Shown: piece after piece, positions 47,165-58,675 of the stretch
Numbering within the stretch: position 1 is the stretch's first letter
How the letters are laid out: each line of letters begins with the position of its first letter
Source: Jaltomata sinuosa
Lineage: Eukaryota > Streptophyta > Magnoliopsida > Solanales > Solanaceae
Assembly (NCBI GenBank): GCA_003996215.1
Contig: QJPP01000277.1
Span: 1,116,001-1,180,000 of the forward strand
Direction: 5' to 3'
Length of the DNA stretch: 64,000 nucleotides
The notes under the pieces: generated by a model
Databases searched by the model: none
Told to the model about the DNA's origin: nothing
The model's input: only the letters and a program-made list of their open reading frames with translations
Made by a program: the position numbers and the translations under genes

Positions 47165-48040
47165 CATGGACCCTGGTGTGTCTCCTGCAAGTTATGACTA
47201 GTGAACAGAAATTAGAGCCTTAGTATTTATGTACACACTATTATTTCTTTATTTATTGCTCTTGTTTCATAGTCAGATATGGTGAGAGGGTATTGTGACA
47301 TGAAAATAGACTAGAGTTATTTATTATATTGATTAAAGTTAAGTGGACAAAAATTCTATGTGATATGACTATTGAAAGTGATTACTCTTATATACTTGCA
47401 GTGATATTTGGTGATTTTTGTAACTTGTTTTCAATGTTGTTGACTTAACTTGAATTCACTATTTGTTGACTGAATTACTTGCTAAGTGTTTAAGTGTCTT
47501 TTACTAGTTATTATATTTGATTATATATATGTTCTAAACTGAGTCAGCCCATGATTTCTACCAGTACATAGTGTTTTGTATTGATATTACCTTGTGTTCT
47601 TCTTTTGTTGAGTGTAGATCGTGTTCCAGAGGCTCAAATGCGATCTTATCTAGAATAGGCAGCTGACACTACAATCTAAGGGAGAGCATTGCATCTCAGG
47701 CTTCCATGGATCCTCTATTGGTCATTGTCCTTCTTCCGAACAATGACACTTTTACTATTTAGGTTTGTTAGATATCTTAGACATGGATTTTGATTAGAGT
47801 TCTTGTATGATAACTTTCAGTTCTTGTGGAAGTAATAGATAGTCAAATCCTTCTGTACCTTATTTTATTGTTTTCATCCTTCCGCACCTTATTTTATTGT
47901 TTTAAGTATGGTTTATTTAAATTTTGTTTTATCCTATCTCTTCTAGAATTAGCTAAGTATTATGGTTAAGGTTCGGTTTAGTCGGTTCTCCCACTAGATA
48001 GTTAGTGTGGCTGCCACTCACAGACATTTGGGTCATGACA
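47165..48040 (+). repeat. 5' LTR of G, left end truncated or unclear
   Basis: It ends gggtcatgaca before the primer site. About 0.9 kb is recognisable, short for this family, so its U3 is probably missing. It includes a direct repeat of 29 bp at 47848-47905 (tccttctgtaccttatttta and a near copy). Confidence 0.6.
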
Positions 48041-48044
48041 AAGT

Positions 48045-48056
48045 TGGTATTAGAGC
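48045..48056 (+). other. Primer binding site of G (tRNA-Met)
   Basis: TGGTATTAGAGC, four bases after the LTR end, the same one-base variant as in element C. Confidence 0.85.
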
Positions 48057-48257
48057 CCCGAGTTCATTCATTTTGTCATACAAGAGCATGTCTAGTAGAT
48101 TCTTACAGAACGGTATGAAGACTTCTTTACTTTTCTTCAGGAGGCTATAGGAATTTATGAAAACTAGACTTCATTTTTTCTTTGTTCTATTACTTGATTC
48201 TAATTGGTATTTGTCGATCCAAATTGGTATCTGACTTTTTCACTCTCGTTCTCATAA

Positions 48258-49829
48258 ATGGTGAGAATACGCAGTTCAGAAGCTAGAGCAGAGGTGCTGA
48301 AACCAACCATTGAGCTTGTGGTTTATGGCAGAGGAAAAGTAAGAGGAATGGCTTATGAAGGAGAGGCTCCCACTAAGGGTGGAGTTTAATCCGTAGCTCA
48401 AGCTTGGGAGAGGTAAATATCTCCTCCCCCATATAAGGATCTTCCTGAGGTTTTAGAGGAGGAAGTAGTACCAACTTAAGGGATAGGGGTGGAACCTATT
48501 CAGGGATGTACAATGCCATTTCCAATTTCATCTGACATAATCCAGTAAGTTCTGAGTTTTCTGAGTTAACTGACAGGGAGTGGGACTACTTCTGAAGTGC
48601 TCATAATACATCATCTAGTGACCCAATGTTTTGCAGCTATGGCTCATTGGATGGATGATGCTTTAGAAACAGGTATCTTCCCCCATCTAGTGACAGGCTC
48701 GGTGATAACTGGCGATGAGCATGACCTTTTTTACAAGTTTGTGAAGATGAAACCTCTGGTATTTCATGGGTTTGAGTCTGAGGACTCATATGAGTTCACT
48801 ATTGACTATCATGAGTGACTGCACATGATTAGTATTGTTGAAAGGTATGGTGTTGAATTTATTTCTTTTCAGTTACAAGGGGATACCAAAATATGATGGA
48901 GGGCATTTGTGGAGTGAAGGCCTACTGGGGCACTCCTCATGACTTGGAGTCAGTTTTACCAAGTGTTTCTTGAGAAGTACATTTCGTGTACTATAAGGGA
49001 CATAAAATGGGATGAATTTGCTAATATTAAGTAGGGAAATTCTTCAGTGTCAGCCTACGAGGCACAATTTCATGCATTTGCTCATTTTTCCTTATAGTTA
49101 ATCAATACAAAGGAATAATGGATCCATAATTTTGTGAAAATATTTGAACATAGGATTTTAGATTTTGGCTCTGCAAGTAGCATCCTCTAGTAAGTCTTTT
49201 CAGGAGGTGATTATGTTTGGAAAGAAAGTTGAAGGTGTAAGGAAAGAGGGTTACGCAAAGAGTACTTCAAAAAACCTCGGTCTGGGGGAAACTTAAGTGG
49301 TGAATATTTTAGGGGCTAGGCTTCGTACGGATACCATGCATGCTTCATTCATTCTGTGATGCAGATTTCCACTGGGAGTTCATCAAGGGCCAGCCAATCT
49401 TTATCTAGGTTTGGTAGTTATCGCACTTTGTGTGCTCCAATGCAATGACCTACTTTTGACCGTTCATGTTATAAGTGTCGTGAGGTTGGTCACATGAAGA
49501 GAAATTATCCTCGTTATTGACAGACATATTAGTAGCAGTAAGCTCCTAGAGCTCTGGCTCTGGTAGTTAGAGGTAATGGGTATGGTACAGATCATCTGCA
49601 GGGCAGGCGGAGTGGTCACAAAACTACCAGGGGTGGCACCCAGCCCAACTAGGGTATTGGTAATGGTAGAGAAAGTAATCAACCAAATAGGGGTGGTGCA
49701 CAAGTAGGTGGTAAGAACCACTTCTAAGCTTTTCCAAGCAGGCCAAAGGAAGAGGCGTCTAATGTAGTGATCATTGGTACCATTCTTTTCTGTGACCACA
49801 TGGCTTCAATTTGGTCTGACCCTAGTTCT
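48258..49829 (+). pseudogene. Chromovirus gag and protease start of G, cut by I
   Basis: ATG at 48258 (MVRIRSSEARAE) begins a gag of the Tekay type. Its open piece 48597-48818 carries KFVKMKPLVFHGFESEDSYEF. The capsid continues to about 49200 with QLQGDTKI..RAFVE and QFYQVFLEKYIS. The zinc knuckle at 49467-49508 reads C-X2-C-X4-H-X4-Y, the last Cys being Tyr. The chain then enters the protease and is cut just after DPSS at 49818-49829. About eight stops, mostly at Gln or Trp sites. Confidence 0.78.
49825..49829 (+). repeat. Target site duplication of I, left copy
   Basis: GTTCT directly before TGTGATGACCC. It is identical to 61979-61983. Confidence 0.93.
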
Positions 49830-50545
49830 TGTGATGACCCTTCCGGTCATCTTCATGTTTACGCATTCATTGTACTGTTAGAGATTTCCTATAGCGGCCC
49901 CAAGTCATTTATGGCTTGATGGGATCGGTAGTTTGGTGGCCTAGTTATTCATTTGGTTGTTTTGGTTGTTTGCCTATTTTAGAGCATAACTTAGAATATC
50001 ATTGACTTTAGTCAACATTCTTAGCTAACATGCTCGAAATTAAATTTTGACAGTTCTGTTAGCTCCGAAGCATGGATTTTGGTCTAGAAAGACCCCTGGT
50101 CGGGTTCTGGCAGCTTTCAATTTTGTTTTGTCTCATTTTTTGTGTTTTAGCCAATTTGAACTTAAAAGTTTGACTTTGGTGAAAATTCGAAAAAGACGGC
50201 CTCACATAAAAATTTTGACAGCATTGTTAGCTCCATAATGTTGACTTTAGGCTAAAGGGACCTTTGGTTCGGGTACTGAGGATTCTGGACTCATTTTAGG
50301 CCTTGGTGTTCCATTTTGGAAAGATAGGCCTAAAGTTGGTTCTTGGGCATGGGGCCCATTTTTGTGCTATCGACCTTCATTGGGATTTTCATCAATTTTG
50401 TTGAGTTTGAAATGTTGTTTATAGTCAAATAGCTCTATTTGTTTGTGCGCACAGGACACCGAGTGTGTTCCCGAGGGTCCATCGGAGTAGTTTTCTTGTT
50501 GGGCATTGTTGTTGGCAGCTGGTGCTATCATGGCATCTGGTTGGC

Positions 50546-50673
50546 CTTCGCATTCGCCATGGCTGGCTGCATTTGCATAGGCATATGTCAGCTGCCTATT
50601 CAGTTTGGTCTTCGCATTCGCGGTGGCCGGCCACGTTCGTGTAGGCTTGTGTCAGCCGCCTGGGAAATTGTTC
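50546..50673 (+). repeat. GC-rich subrepeat pair, period 64 bp
   Basis: cttcgcattcgccatggctg at 50546 and cttcgcattcgcggtggccg at 50610 head two similar units, each ending in a gtcagc.gcct phrase. The block lies 50-180 bases upstream of the TATA-like box. The same block recurs in the 3' LTR near 59390-59510. Confidence 0.6.
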
Positions 50674-51307
50674 ATCGCGGACACATTGGCTGGCCGCGTA
50701 CGCGAAGGGCTAGGCCAGCAGCTATTTAAGCTGGCCATTACGTTTTCCAGCCTTATTATCTCCATCTTCCCTCAACTCTAGACCTCCAAACTCTCTCTAA
50801 AAAATTACAAATCAGTTTCACGTTTGGGGAAAATTGTGGTCCTTTGATAATTCGTTGTTCCTAGTTAATTTGTAAGTCTTCTTCCCCGCTTTGCCTTCTT
50901 TTATTTCTTCAAAAACTCACCATTGTTTCCATCCTCCTAAAGATCGAAAATTTGGTTGTAGATTCTATTCCGGGTGATGTGCATGCTTGGCAGGCTTGAT
51001 TCTTCCATTTAGGTAAGTGATTCTTGCCAATTTTGGATTTTCTTACCGTAAATTCCATTATTGGGTTCCTAGCTTTAGGGGATGTTTTTAGCTCGAATTT
51101 TTATTGCCCAAAATCCTTGATTTTTTGGGCATGTACTCCCATGGACTTGGGGATCATAATATGAGTTTTCATTTTTGCTTTCGGGCTGCGGGGCCCACGG
51201 GCTCATCGATGACCCGAATTTTGACCCTGATACAATTGTAGCTTTATGTGTATCGTTAGACTCATTTGACTATTTTATTCATGTTCTTGATAGTTTGATC
51301 ATCATTT

Positions 51308-51347
51308 GGGATTTCTCAGAGTGATTCGGGATTTCTCAGAGTGATTC
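51308..51347 (+). repeat. Perfect 20-bp tandem duplication
   Basis: gggatttctcagagtgattc occurs twice in a row without difference. The 3' LTR has one copy at about 60173-60190, so the duplication arose after insertion of I. Confidence 0.9.
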
Positions 51348-53452
51348 GGGCTTGGATTTCATTGTCCCAGCAGCTTGTCATCGGACGACAGGTAGGTTAC
51401 GGTCTAAACTCCATAGACTTTGCATATATCGGATAAAATTATACTAGATGGCATTCTTGGGTTGGGTTATTAGGTTGGTACCACAGACCTTGACTACTTT
51501 CCATGTTTCGCCTCATTTCTTTCCTCCATTGTGTGTAGTATTCTCCGTAGCTGATATTATCACCCTTATGGTCCTGTGTGGAATTGTCTTGACTATGGAT
51601 CATAGATGGTGGGTTATTCGGTGGTGCTCGTGAGTCCCGAGCATTGTTATCATGATATTATACTAGCTATCTGTGTTGTAGAGTGATTGGACATCGTGCA
51701 GGGCCGATAGGTTGATTGTGAGCTGCTGGGTGGCTATTTGTGTTTAATCATATCATTTGCATGCATATAACGAGGTTTTATCCACGCTTTACTACGGTTT
51801 TGTATTCGGGTCTACTGGAACTGTTTTTCTAAACTTTGTATGGCCCTGGGGGCCATTTTTGATGGAAATGGATTGGAAGTGGTTTTTACTTAAAATGTGT
51901 ATCTTTTTTGGGTAAAAAAAGGTTAAATTATGATTTCTATCACCAGTTTTACTATTAACGCTAGACTCAGCAGGGCCGGGGTTCTAGTTGATTTTTTTTT
52001 ACTTATTTGGGATGACTTTTGCCTCGGTCGAACCGAGCACCTAAGATGGTTTTCTACTATTTTAGACCCGATTATGCTCAGTCACCTATGGAGAGATTTT
52101 TGAGGCATTTTTCCCACTACTTTAGTCCTGGACAGGGTCTGGGCATGCATATTAAAGACTGGGTCTCTAGCTTGAACCTAAACTTATTTCTGGATGACAT
52201 ATTTCGATACTGAGTTTAAGTATTGGGTGTGGTACCTCCATGGACTTTTCCATTCCGGACCTGGGGCCTTAGGATGCGTGTACTGGAGGGAGGGTAAATA
52301 GCAGAGTAGAGGTATACGGGCAATGTCCTTCCATGAAACCTACCTATTGGGCCCGATCGACACCGGAGGGGGTACATACAGAGTTACTATTTCACCTTAA
52401 AATCTTCATTCATCATATCATTCATTGTTTAAGATTCCACCCTTGTTTGCTATTTTTTGAGTGTACGCTCCAATTGTATGGGTGGCCGGAGGGTCTGTTT
52501 TTACTTGTTTGCATTCCTCAGTTTTATGGGTGACCGAGGGACTGTAGGTAGACTCATGTTACTTTATCGCAGTGTTATCCCCTGCTACGGTTATAATTAT
52601 GATATTGTTTACTGCTAGGTTGTTAGTTTCTCGATTTGGTTATTGATTCTTATTTTTCGAACTAATCTATCTTTACTCTTCTCTCCCTTCCCTTGTACTT
52701 GAGGTTACAGGTATACCATCCACTTTTAAAACTTATTGTGCACATACTGTTATTGCAAGGATCCAAGGTGCGCCATTTCTTACTTTCACTTGTGCCTGTT
52801 GCGTATATATTCTACTTGCTAGCCTTGTATGTTGTTTCTGTTGTCTTCCCTCTGGGCTAGTTCCTGTGTGACTTTTTCATAAAATTTTGGGACTACTTGT
52901 TTTTCTATTCTTTCTATTACTACGCTTTTATCTTATATGTTCTCAGTCGGCCTATGATACCTACTGAGTACCGTATGCTTCACATTTGGTGCTCATACTA
53001 CGCTCTTCATCTTCTGGTGTAGATGCTAGTATGGGACATCGTTGCTAGATCGCTGTGAGTCGTGCTTAAGGATTTTGGACTATCCAGACTGAGGGTGAGC
53101 TCTTGGTGACCAAAGCTTAGATTTTAGTTTATCTTTTGCTCTATGTACTTTATTACTACTCGGAGACATTTGTGTATATATTATTTTGGATGCTTCGTAC
53201 TCCTTATATGTAGTTCTGGTTCTATACTATGATACCAGGTTTTGGGTTTGATTTAGCTTCCGCATATGTATGTATGTACTCTTGTTATCTATTCTCTCTA
53301 TCTTGTTCCCTTGCTTCCGCTTATTAAACTATTTCTTCCACTCAGATTGTTAGATAGTAGCCCATTACTGACCGTTCTAGGCTACGGGGATTGGTTCACC
53401 TACTGGGGGGTTGTAGGTGTCATCATGACCAAAAAATCAGGTCATGACAGCT

Positions 53453-53464
53453 TGGTATCAGAGC
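53453..53464 (+). other. Primer binding site of I (tRNA-Met)
   Basis: TGGTATCAGAGC, a perfect match to the usual tRNA-iMet complement, three bases after the LTR end. Confidence 0.92.
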
Positions 53465-53662
53465 TCTAGGTTCACCAGTGTCATCGTTATAAGAGCCAAT
53501 GTCTAGTAGAGTCCTGTAGATCGAGGCGGAGACGTCCATACTAAATCTTTGGGAGGCTATAGTGACATCTTAGGAAAATTAGACTTTTCTTGTTTCTATC
53601 TCGTGCGTAGTACCCTTGAATGTTTCTGGAAATCTCACTTATTCTTGTTCACTCTTCTGCAG

Positions 53663-55020
53663 ATGGTTCATACGAGATCGTCCGCTTCTAGCGTAAGAGA
53701 GCCTCCTACCCCTGCACCTACGACTCCAGATAGGGGTCGAGGTGGTCACAAGAGTAGAGGTAGAGTCCTTCCCAGAGCAGCAGCACCAGCTAGAGTTGTT
53801 AGAGTTGAGATAGGGCCCGAGTTGTACTATGATCCAGAGTTCACTCCAGAGCAGCAACATGTGGGCCTGGGGATAGCCTAGGTACCACCAGCTCCACTAC
53901 CAGTTTCTATGCAAGCTTCAGCCCAGCTCAGTCATCAGATATTTGGGGTTTACCTATTCAGCTTTTGGGTATGATTGGAGATAGACATTTTGAGGTAGCA
54001 CATGCACCCACTCAAGGGGGCAGCCCTGGGTGTTCTGAGTTCAAGAGCGCATCCTGCTACTGCGGCTCCTCGTGCTGAGGTTATTCTGGTCTCATCGGTT
54101 GCACAGCCTCTTGCTCCTCGCCTAGCTATGACAGATTGAGCAGAAGGCCTTGAGTATATTTCTAAGATTCGAACCGCCAAGATTTGCTGGTACACCGGGT
54201 TAGGACCCAAATGATTTTATCACTACCTGTGAGGAGATGTTGCACCATTTGGGGTTATTGGAGACTCACGGGGTTGGCTACACCTACATATCAGCTGGAG
54301 GGCCCAGCGAAGTTATGGTGGAAGGCACAGGTTGCTTGCAGATCTTCTACATCGCCTCCTTTGACTTGGTCTGAGTTTTATGAGGCCTTTATGGCCAAAT
54401 TCTTACCTTAGAGCGACAAAGAGAGGCAGAGAGAGGAGTTCACTAGACTTGCTTAGGATACTATAACCGTCTCGAAGTACGAGACCCATTTCCATCAGCT
54501 TGCTCAATTTGGGGCCATGATTATGCCTACTGAGGCTGACAGGGTCCGTAGATTTGTTTGGGGGCTATGGAGAGAGCTTAGAGAGCCTGCAGAGATATTA
54601 ATTGCTATTGGTTGATCTTTCAAGGCTATTGCAGACTATGCCCGTAGAGTAGAGGATTCGCGTCGTCATAACACCGGGGCCGGAGATAAGAGGCCTCGAT
54701 ATCAGGGTGGCTATAGTGGTTCCAGACATAGTGGTAAAGGTTCAGGCTAGTGGGGCTGGGGTTATATGTGACAGCAGCACCAGGGTCAGTCTAACCAAGC
54801 AGTTCATGCTTCACTTCAGGCTTCTAGTAGTACTCAGTTCGAGCAGGGTCAGAGCAGCTATCAGGGCTACAGTGGTCAGTCTTCGAGGGGTACAACTTTA
54901 GGGGCATCAGGCTGTGGTGGCGATACATGTTCTACTGGTTCATCCTGACTGAGTATGTCATCAGGGGCTTGTTTAACCTATGGTATTGTTGGTTATTTTG
55001 CTATAGATTGCTCCCAGCAG
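53663..55020 (+). pseudogene. Tekay-like gag of I, broken
   Basis: ATG at 53663 (MVHTRSSASSVRE) gives a basic, Pro-rich N-terminus open to a stop at 53879. An ATG-less upstream extension to 53549 is leader. The capsid resumes in other frames: KLWWKAQ..LTWSEFYEAFMAKFLP at about 54310-54408, then EFTRLA..SKYETHFHQLAQFGA. The zinc-knuckle site at 54970-55011 reads C-X2-Y-X4-Y-X4-C, so the second Cys and the His are Tyr, both one-step changes of TGT and CAT/CAC. A Gln/Ser/Gly-rich linker precedes it. Confidence 0.8.
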
Positions 55021-56640
55021 TGCACAGTTCAGTTGGCCACTCCGTTGGCTCAGCCTATTCGCTCAGTTCAGCCACCAGCTCGAGGAGGTGGTGGTCAGGG
55101 TAGAGGTTGTGCTCCATGTGGCATAGCAGGTGGTAGGGATTGTGATCTGGTAGATGGAGGTCATCAACAGTTCTATGCGGTCCCCGGGAGACTAGAGGTA
55201 GAGGCCTTGGATGCTGTGATTACAGGTATGATTTATGTATACCATCAATATTTTATGGCATTATTTGATCCTGGATCTACTCGTTCATATGTATGTGCCT
55301 ACTTTCTGCCTTGTTTGGGGTTGGTTAGTGAGCCATTATCTTCTCCTATTTCTGTTTCGACCCTAGTAAAAGATTCTTTAGTAGTGGATAAGATTGTGAG
55401 ATCTTGCATGATATCTGTTGGTGATTTGGAGACTTGGGGTGATTTGATGATGCTTGATATGTTAGATTTTGATGTGATACTGGGCATGGACTAGTTATCC
55501 CCTCACCTTGCAGTTTTGGATTGTAATGCCATGACCATTACCATCACCGTTCCCGATGTATCCCCGGTTGTGTGGCAGGGTTCTTTTAGCCATGCTACGA
55601 CTAGGATCATCTCTTGTCTTCGAGCTAGGAAGATGATCATTTACATGTGTTTATCTTATCTAAAATATGTCCGAGATACTATTGTTGACCCTTTATCTCC
55701 TGAGTCTGTTCGTGTGGTTAAAGACTTCCTAGATGTGTTCCCTACCGACCTGCCAGGCCTTTCACCTGAGAGATATGTGACTTTTCCATTGAGTTAGAGC
55801 CATGCACTAGGCCCATTTCTATTCCTCCTTATCGTGTGGATCCTGCTGAGTTGAGGGAGCTTAAGGAGAAGCTCTAGGACTTGTTAGTTAAGGGGTTTAT
55901 TAGACCGAGTGTGTCTCCTTGGGGTGCTCTTGTCCTCTTCGTGAAGAAGAAGTATGGGTCGATGCGAATGTGTATTGACTATCGGTAGCTGAATAAGGTG
56001 ACAGTGAAGAATAGGTATCGGATGCCCAGGATTGATGACTTATTTGATAAGCTTCAGGGTTCTATAGTGTTTTCGAAGATTGATTTAAGGTCTGGCTACC
56101 ACCAGTTGACGATTAGGGCAGAGGACCTCCCTAAGACATCTTTCAGGACACATTATGGCCACTATGAGTTTCAGGTGATGTCTTTTGGGTTGACTAATGC
56201 CCCCGCAGCCTTTATGGATTTGATGCATAGGGTGCTTAGACTGTACTTGGATATGTTCATGATAGTCTTCATTGATAACATTCTGGTATACTTGAGGAGG
56301 AGAGACGAGCATGAGCAACACTTGAGGACTGTACTTCAGACTTTGAGAGATCATTGACTTTATGCCAAGTTTTCAAAGTGCGAGTTTTCTTAATTCAGTT
56401 GCATTCCTAGGGCACGTGGTGTCTAAGGATGGGATTAGAGTTGATCCAGGTAAGATTTATGCGGTTCGTGATTGGCCTAGACCTACTATTGCTACTGAGG
56501 TTCGCAGCTTTGTTAGCTTAGCGGGTTACTACAAGAGGTTCATTCAGGGATTTTCTTTGATAGCAACTCCCTTGACTATGCTGACTAGGAAGGATGTTCC
56601 ATTCCAGTATGAGGATCAGTGCGAGGATATCTTTTAGAGG
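55021..56640 (+). pseudogene. Protease and reverse transcriptase of I, RT active site lost
   Basis: The protease keeps DPGST at 55267-55281 and the strand motif DFDVILGMD ending at 55494, where TAG replaces the Trp of GMDW. The linker carries VVKDFLDVFPTDLPGL at about 55720-55765. The reverse transcriptase starts at about 55840 with stops at 55876 and 55987, and the open stretch 55998-56357 has [12 protein letters not shown] and [12 protein letters not shown]. The catalytic motif is FIDN: GAC is now AAC at 56277-56279. A TGA at 56355 stands for CGA. After a frameshift 56362-56637 covers [10 protein letters not shown] to the RNase H entry. Confidence 0.88.
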
Positions 56641-57180
56641 CTTAAAGCCTTATTGACTTTAGCTCCAATTTTGATTTTGTCAGTCGAGGGTCAGAGTTTC
56701 GCTGTGTATTGTTATGCTTCTAGAGTTGGTCTTGATTGTGTGTTAATGCAGCATGGTCGAGTGATAGCATATGTATCGAGGGAGCTAAAGGTTCACGAGT
56801 GGAACTACCCCAGTAATGACTTAGAGTTGGCAGCAGTAGTCTTCGTGCTCAAGATCTGGAGGCACTACTTATATGGAGTTCATTGTGAGATATTCACCGA
56901 TCACCATAGTCTTCAGTACAATACGAGTCAGCGAGAGCTGAACAAAAGGTAGAGGAGATGGATTGAGTTGCTGAAGGACTACGATTTTAGTATTCTATAC
57001 CATTCGGGCAAGGCAAACATAATAGCAAATGCCTTGAGTCAGAAGGCGGTGAGTAAGGGAACCCTAGCTTTACTTGTAGTTTTGGAGCGACCGTTGGCCT
57101 TAAACATCCATTCCTTGGCTAACCGCTTAGTTAGCCTTGATTTGTCGGTAGCCCAGTCGAGTTCTCACCAGTGTTGAGGT
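56641..57180 (+). pseudogene. RNase H of I
   Basis: The reading 56653-56952 is open (99 codons) with [18 protein letters not shown], where the usual catalytic Asp of YCDAS is Tyr. [18 protein letters not shown] and FTDHHSLQY follow. A stop at 56950 and a second piece 56968-57177 with DYDFSILYHSGKANIIANALSQ complete the domain and tether. The ADALSR Asp is Asn. Confidence 0.85.
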
Positions 57181-58672
57181 TCGTTCTACTCTATTTGATC
57201 AGATTTAAATCCAATAATTCAAGGATCAGAGTTTGCGTGACCTTCATGATTAGGTAGTTCAGGGTGAGGCCAGTTGGGCTACTTTGGGTTCTGATGGTAT
57301 TCTGAGGCTTGGTGGTAGACTTTGTGTTCCGAGGGTTGGAGATTTGATTTAGTTGATACTTCATGAGGCGTATTATTCTAGATACTCTATTTATCCTAGT
57401 GCGGCGAAGATGTATAGAGATTTGAGATAGCTTTACTGGTGATGTTGTATGAAGCGAGATGTAGTAGAGTTCGTATCTCAGTGCTTTAACTGTCAGCAGG
57501 TGAAGATCGAGCACATGAGACCTGGTGGTTTGATGCAGCGACTTCCCATTCCTGAGTGGAAGTGGGAAGGTATTACTATGGACTTTATTGTCGGTTTGCC
57601 TCGTAATTCTTGGGGTTTTGATTCCATTTGTGTGATTGTGGATTGGCTGACTAAGTCAGCCCATTTCTTGCCGGTTCAAACTTTCTATAGTGCTGAGAGA
57701 TTAGCTCAAATTTATATTCGTGAGGTTGTTTAGTTGCACGGGGTCCCAGCTTCTATCATTTCAGACTGCGGCACTCAGTTCACATCTCAGTTTTGAAGGG
57801 TTATTCAGCGAGATTTGGGTACAGAGGTTCAACTTAGTACTACTTTCCACCCTCATACATATGGCCAGTCCGAGAGGACTATTCAGGTCCTGGAGGACAT
57901 GCTCTATGCTTGTGTTCTTGACTTTGGAGGTTCATGGGATCAGTTTATGCCTTTTGCCAAGTTTGCTTATAATAACAGTTCTCATTCGAGCTTTAGCATG
58001 GCACCTTTCGGGGCCTCTTATGGTAGGCATTGAAGATTACCGATTGGATGGTTTGATGGTTTAGAGTCCATAATGTAGGGTACAGATTCGCTTATAAATT
58101 CCTTGGACCGAGTCCGTTTGATTCTGGATAGACTTAGAGCAGCCCAGAGTAGGCAGAAGAGCTACGCCGATCGTAGACTTCATGCCTTATAGTTCACTGT
58201 TGGTGACTTGATTTTCCATCAAGTATCGCCCATGAAGAGCTTGATGAGATTTCATCGGAGGGGCAAGCCTAGCCCCAGGTTCATTGGGCCATTTGACATT
58301 TTACATAGGGTTGGTAGTGTTGCCTACATGTTAGCTTTGCCTCTGATGTTTTTAGCTGTTCACCCAGTTTTTCATGTCTTGATGTTGCGCTAGTATGTGC
58401 TAGATGAGACTCATGTGTTGCATTGGGATTCGGTTCAGTTAGACGAGAGTTTATCATTTGTTGAGGAGCCGATAGCTATTTTGGCCAGATATATCAGAAG
58501 ATTTAGATCTAGGGAGATTTCGGTTGTGAAAGTACAGTGGAGGCATTGTCTGGTCAAAAAGCCTACTTGGGAAACTGAGAGTGAGTTACATGCTCAGTAT
58601 CCACAGTTGTTCGAGCTTTCAGGTACTCCCTTCTTCTTGTTTTTCGAGGACGAAAGTCTTTTTAGTAATGGA
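57181..58672 (+). pseudogene. Integrase with chromodomain-like tail of I
   Basis: The linker and HHCC domain (57250-57505) have several frameshifts; the CFNC pair is at about 57481-57495. The core keeps Asp at 57581-57583 (TMDFI), Asp at 57764-57766 (ISDCG) and Glu at 57872-57874 (QSERTIQ). The last two are exactly 35 residues apart in one frame, the D,D(35)E pattern. Stops at 57731, 57794, 58031, 58076 and 58187 break it. The tail 58208-58393 and 58397-58777 has SPMKSLMRFHRRGKPSPRFIG, VFHVLMLR and VKVQWRH..PTWETESEL. The last codons run on into the LTR. Confidence 0.88.
58643..58656 (+). other. Purine-rich stretch before 3' LTR of I
   Basis: ttcgaggacgaaag lies 20 bases before the LTR. The same core appears before the 3' LTR of C (gggacgaaag, 25672) and of the Athila-like remnant (3458-3470). 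The exact priming tract may be the shorter aatggatg next to the LTR. Confidence 0.5.
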
Positions 58673-58675
58673 TGT

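Larger units (their letters stand above)
49830..53449 (+). repeat. 5' LTR of I (about 3.6 kb)
   Basis: It starts TGTGATGACCC and ends aggtcatgaca. GC-rich subrepeats at 50546-50673 precede a TATA-like gctatttaag (50721-50730), a plausible core promoter; in the 3' LTR the same site reads gcattttaag. It includes the segment 52829-53162 that the 3' LTR lacks. Confidence 0.93.

Noticed and set aside
50439..50729. 96-codon frame in the 5' LTR of I
   Set aside because: It is GC-rich subrepeat translated by chance and is not kept in the 3' LTR, where the frame is interrupted and the antisense frame is longer.
53549..53662. Upstream extension of gag of I
   Set aside because: No family gag starts here; the MVHTRSS start at 53663 fits related gag starts and the leader length.
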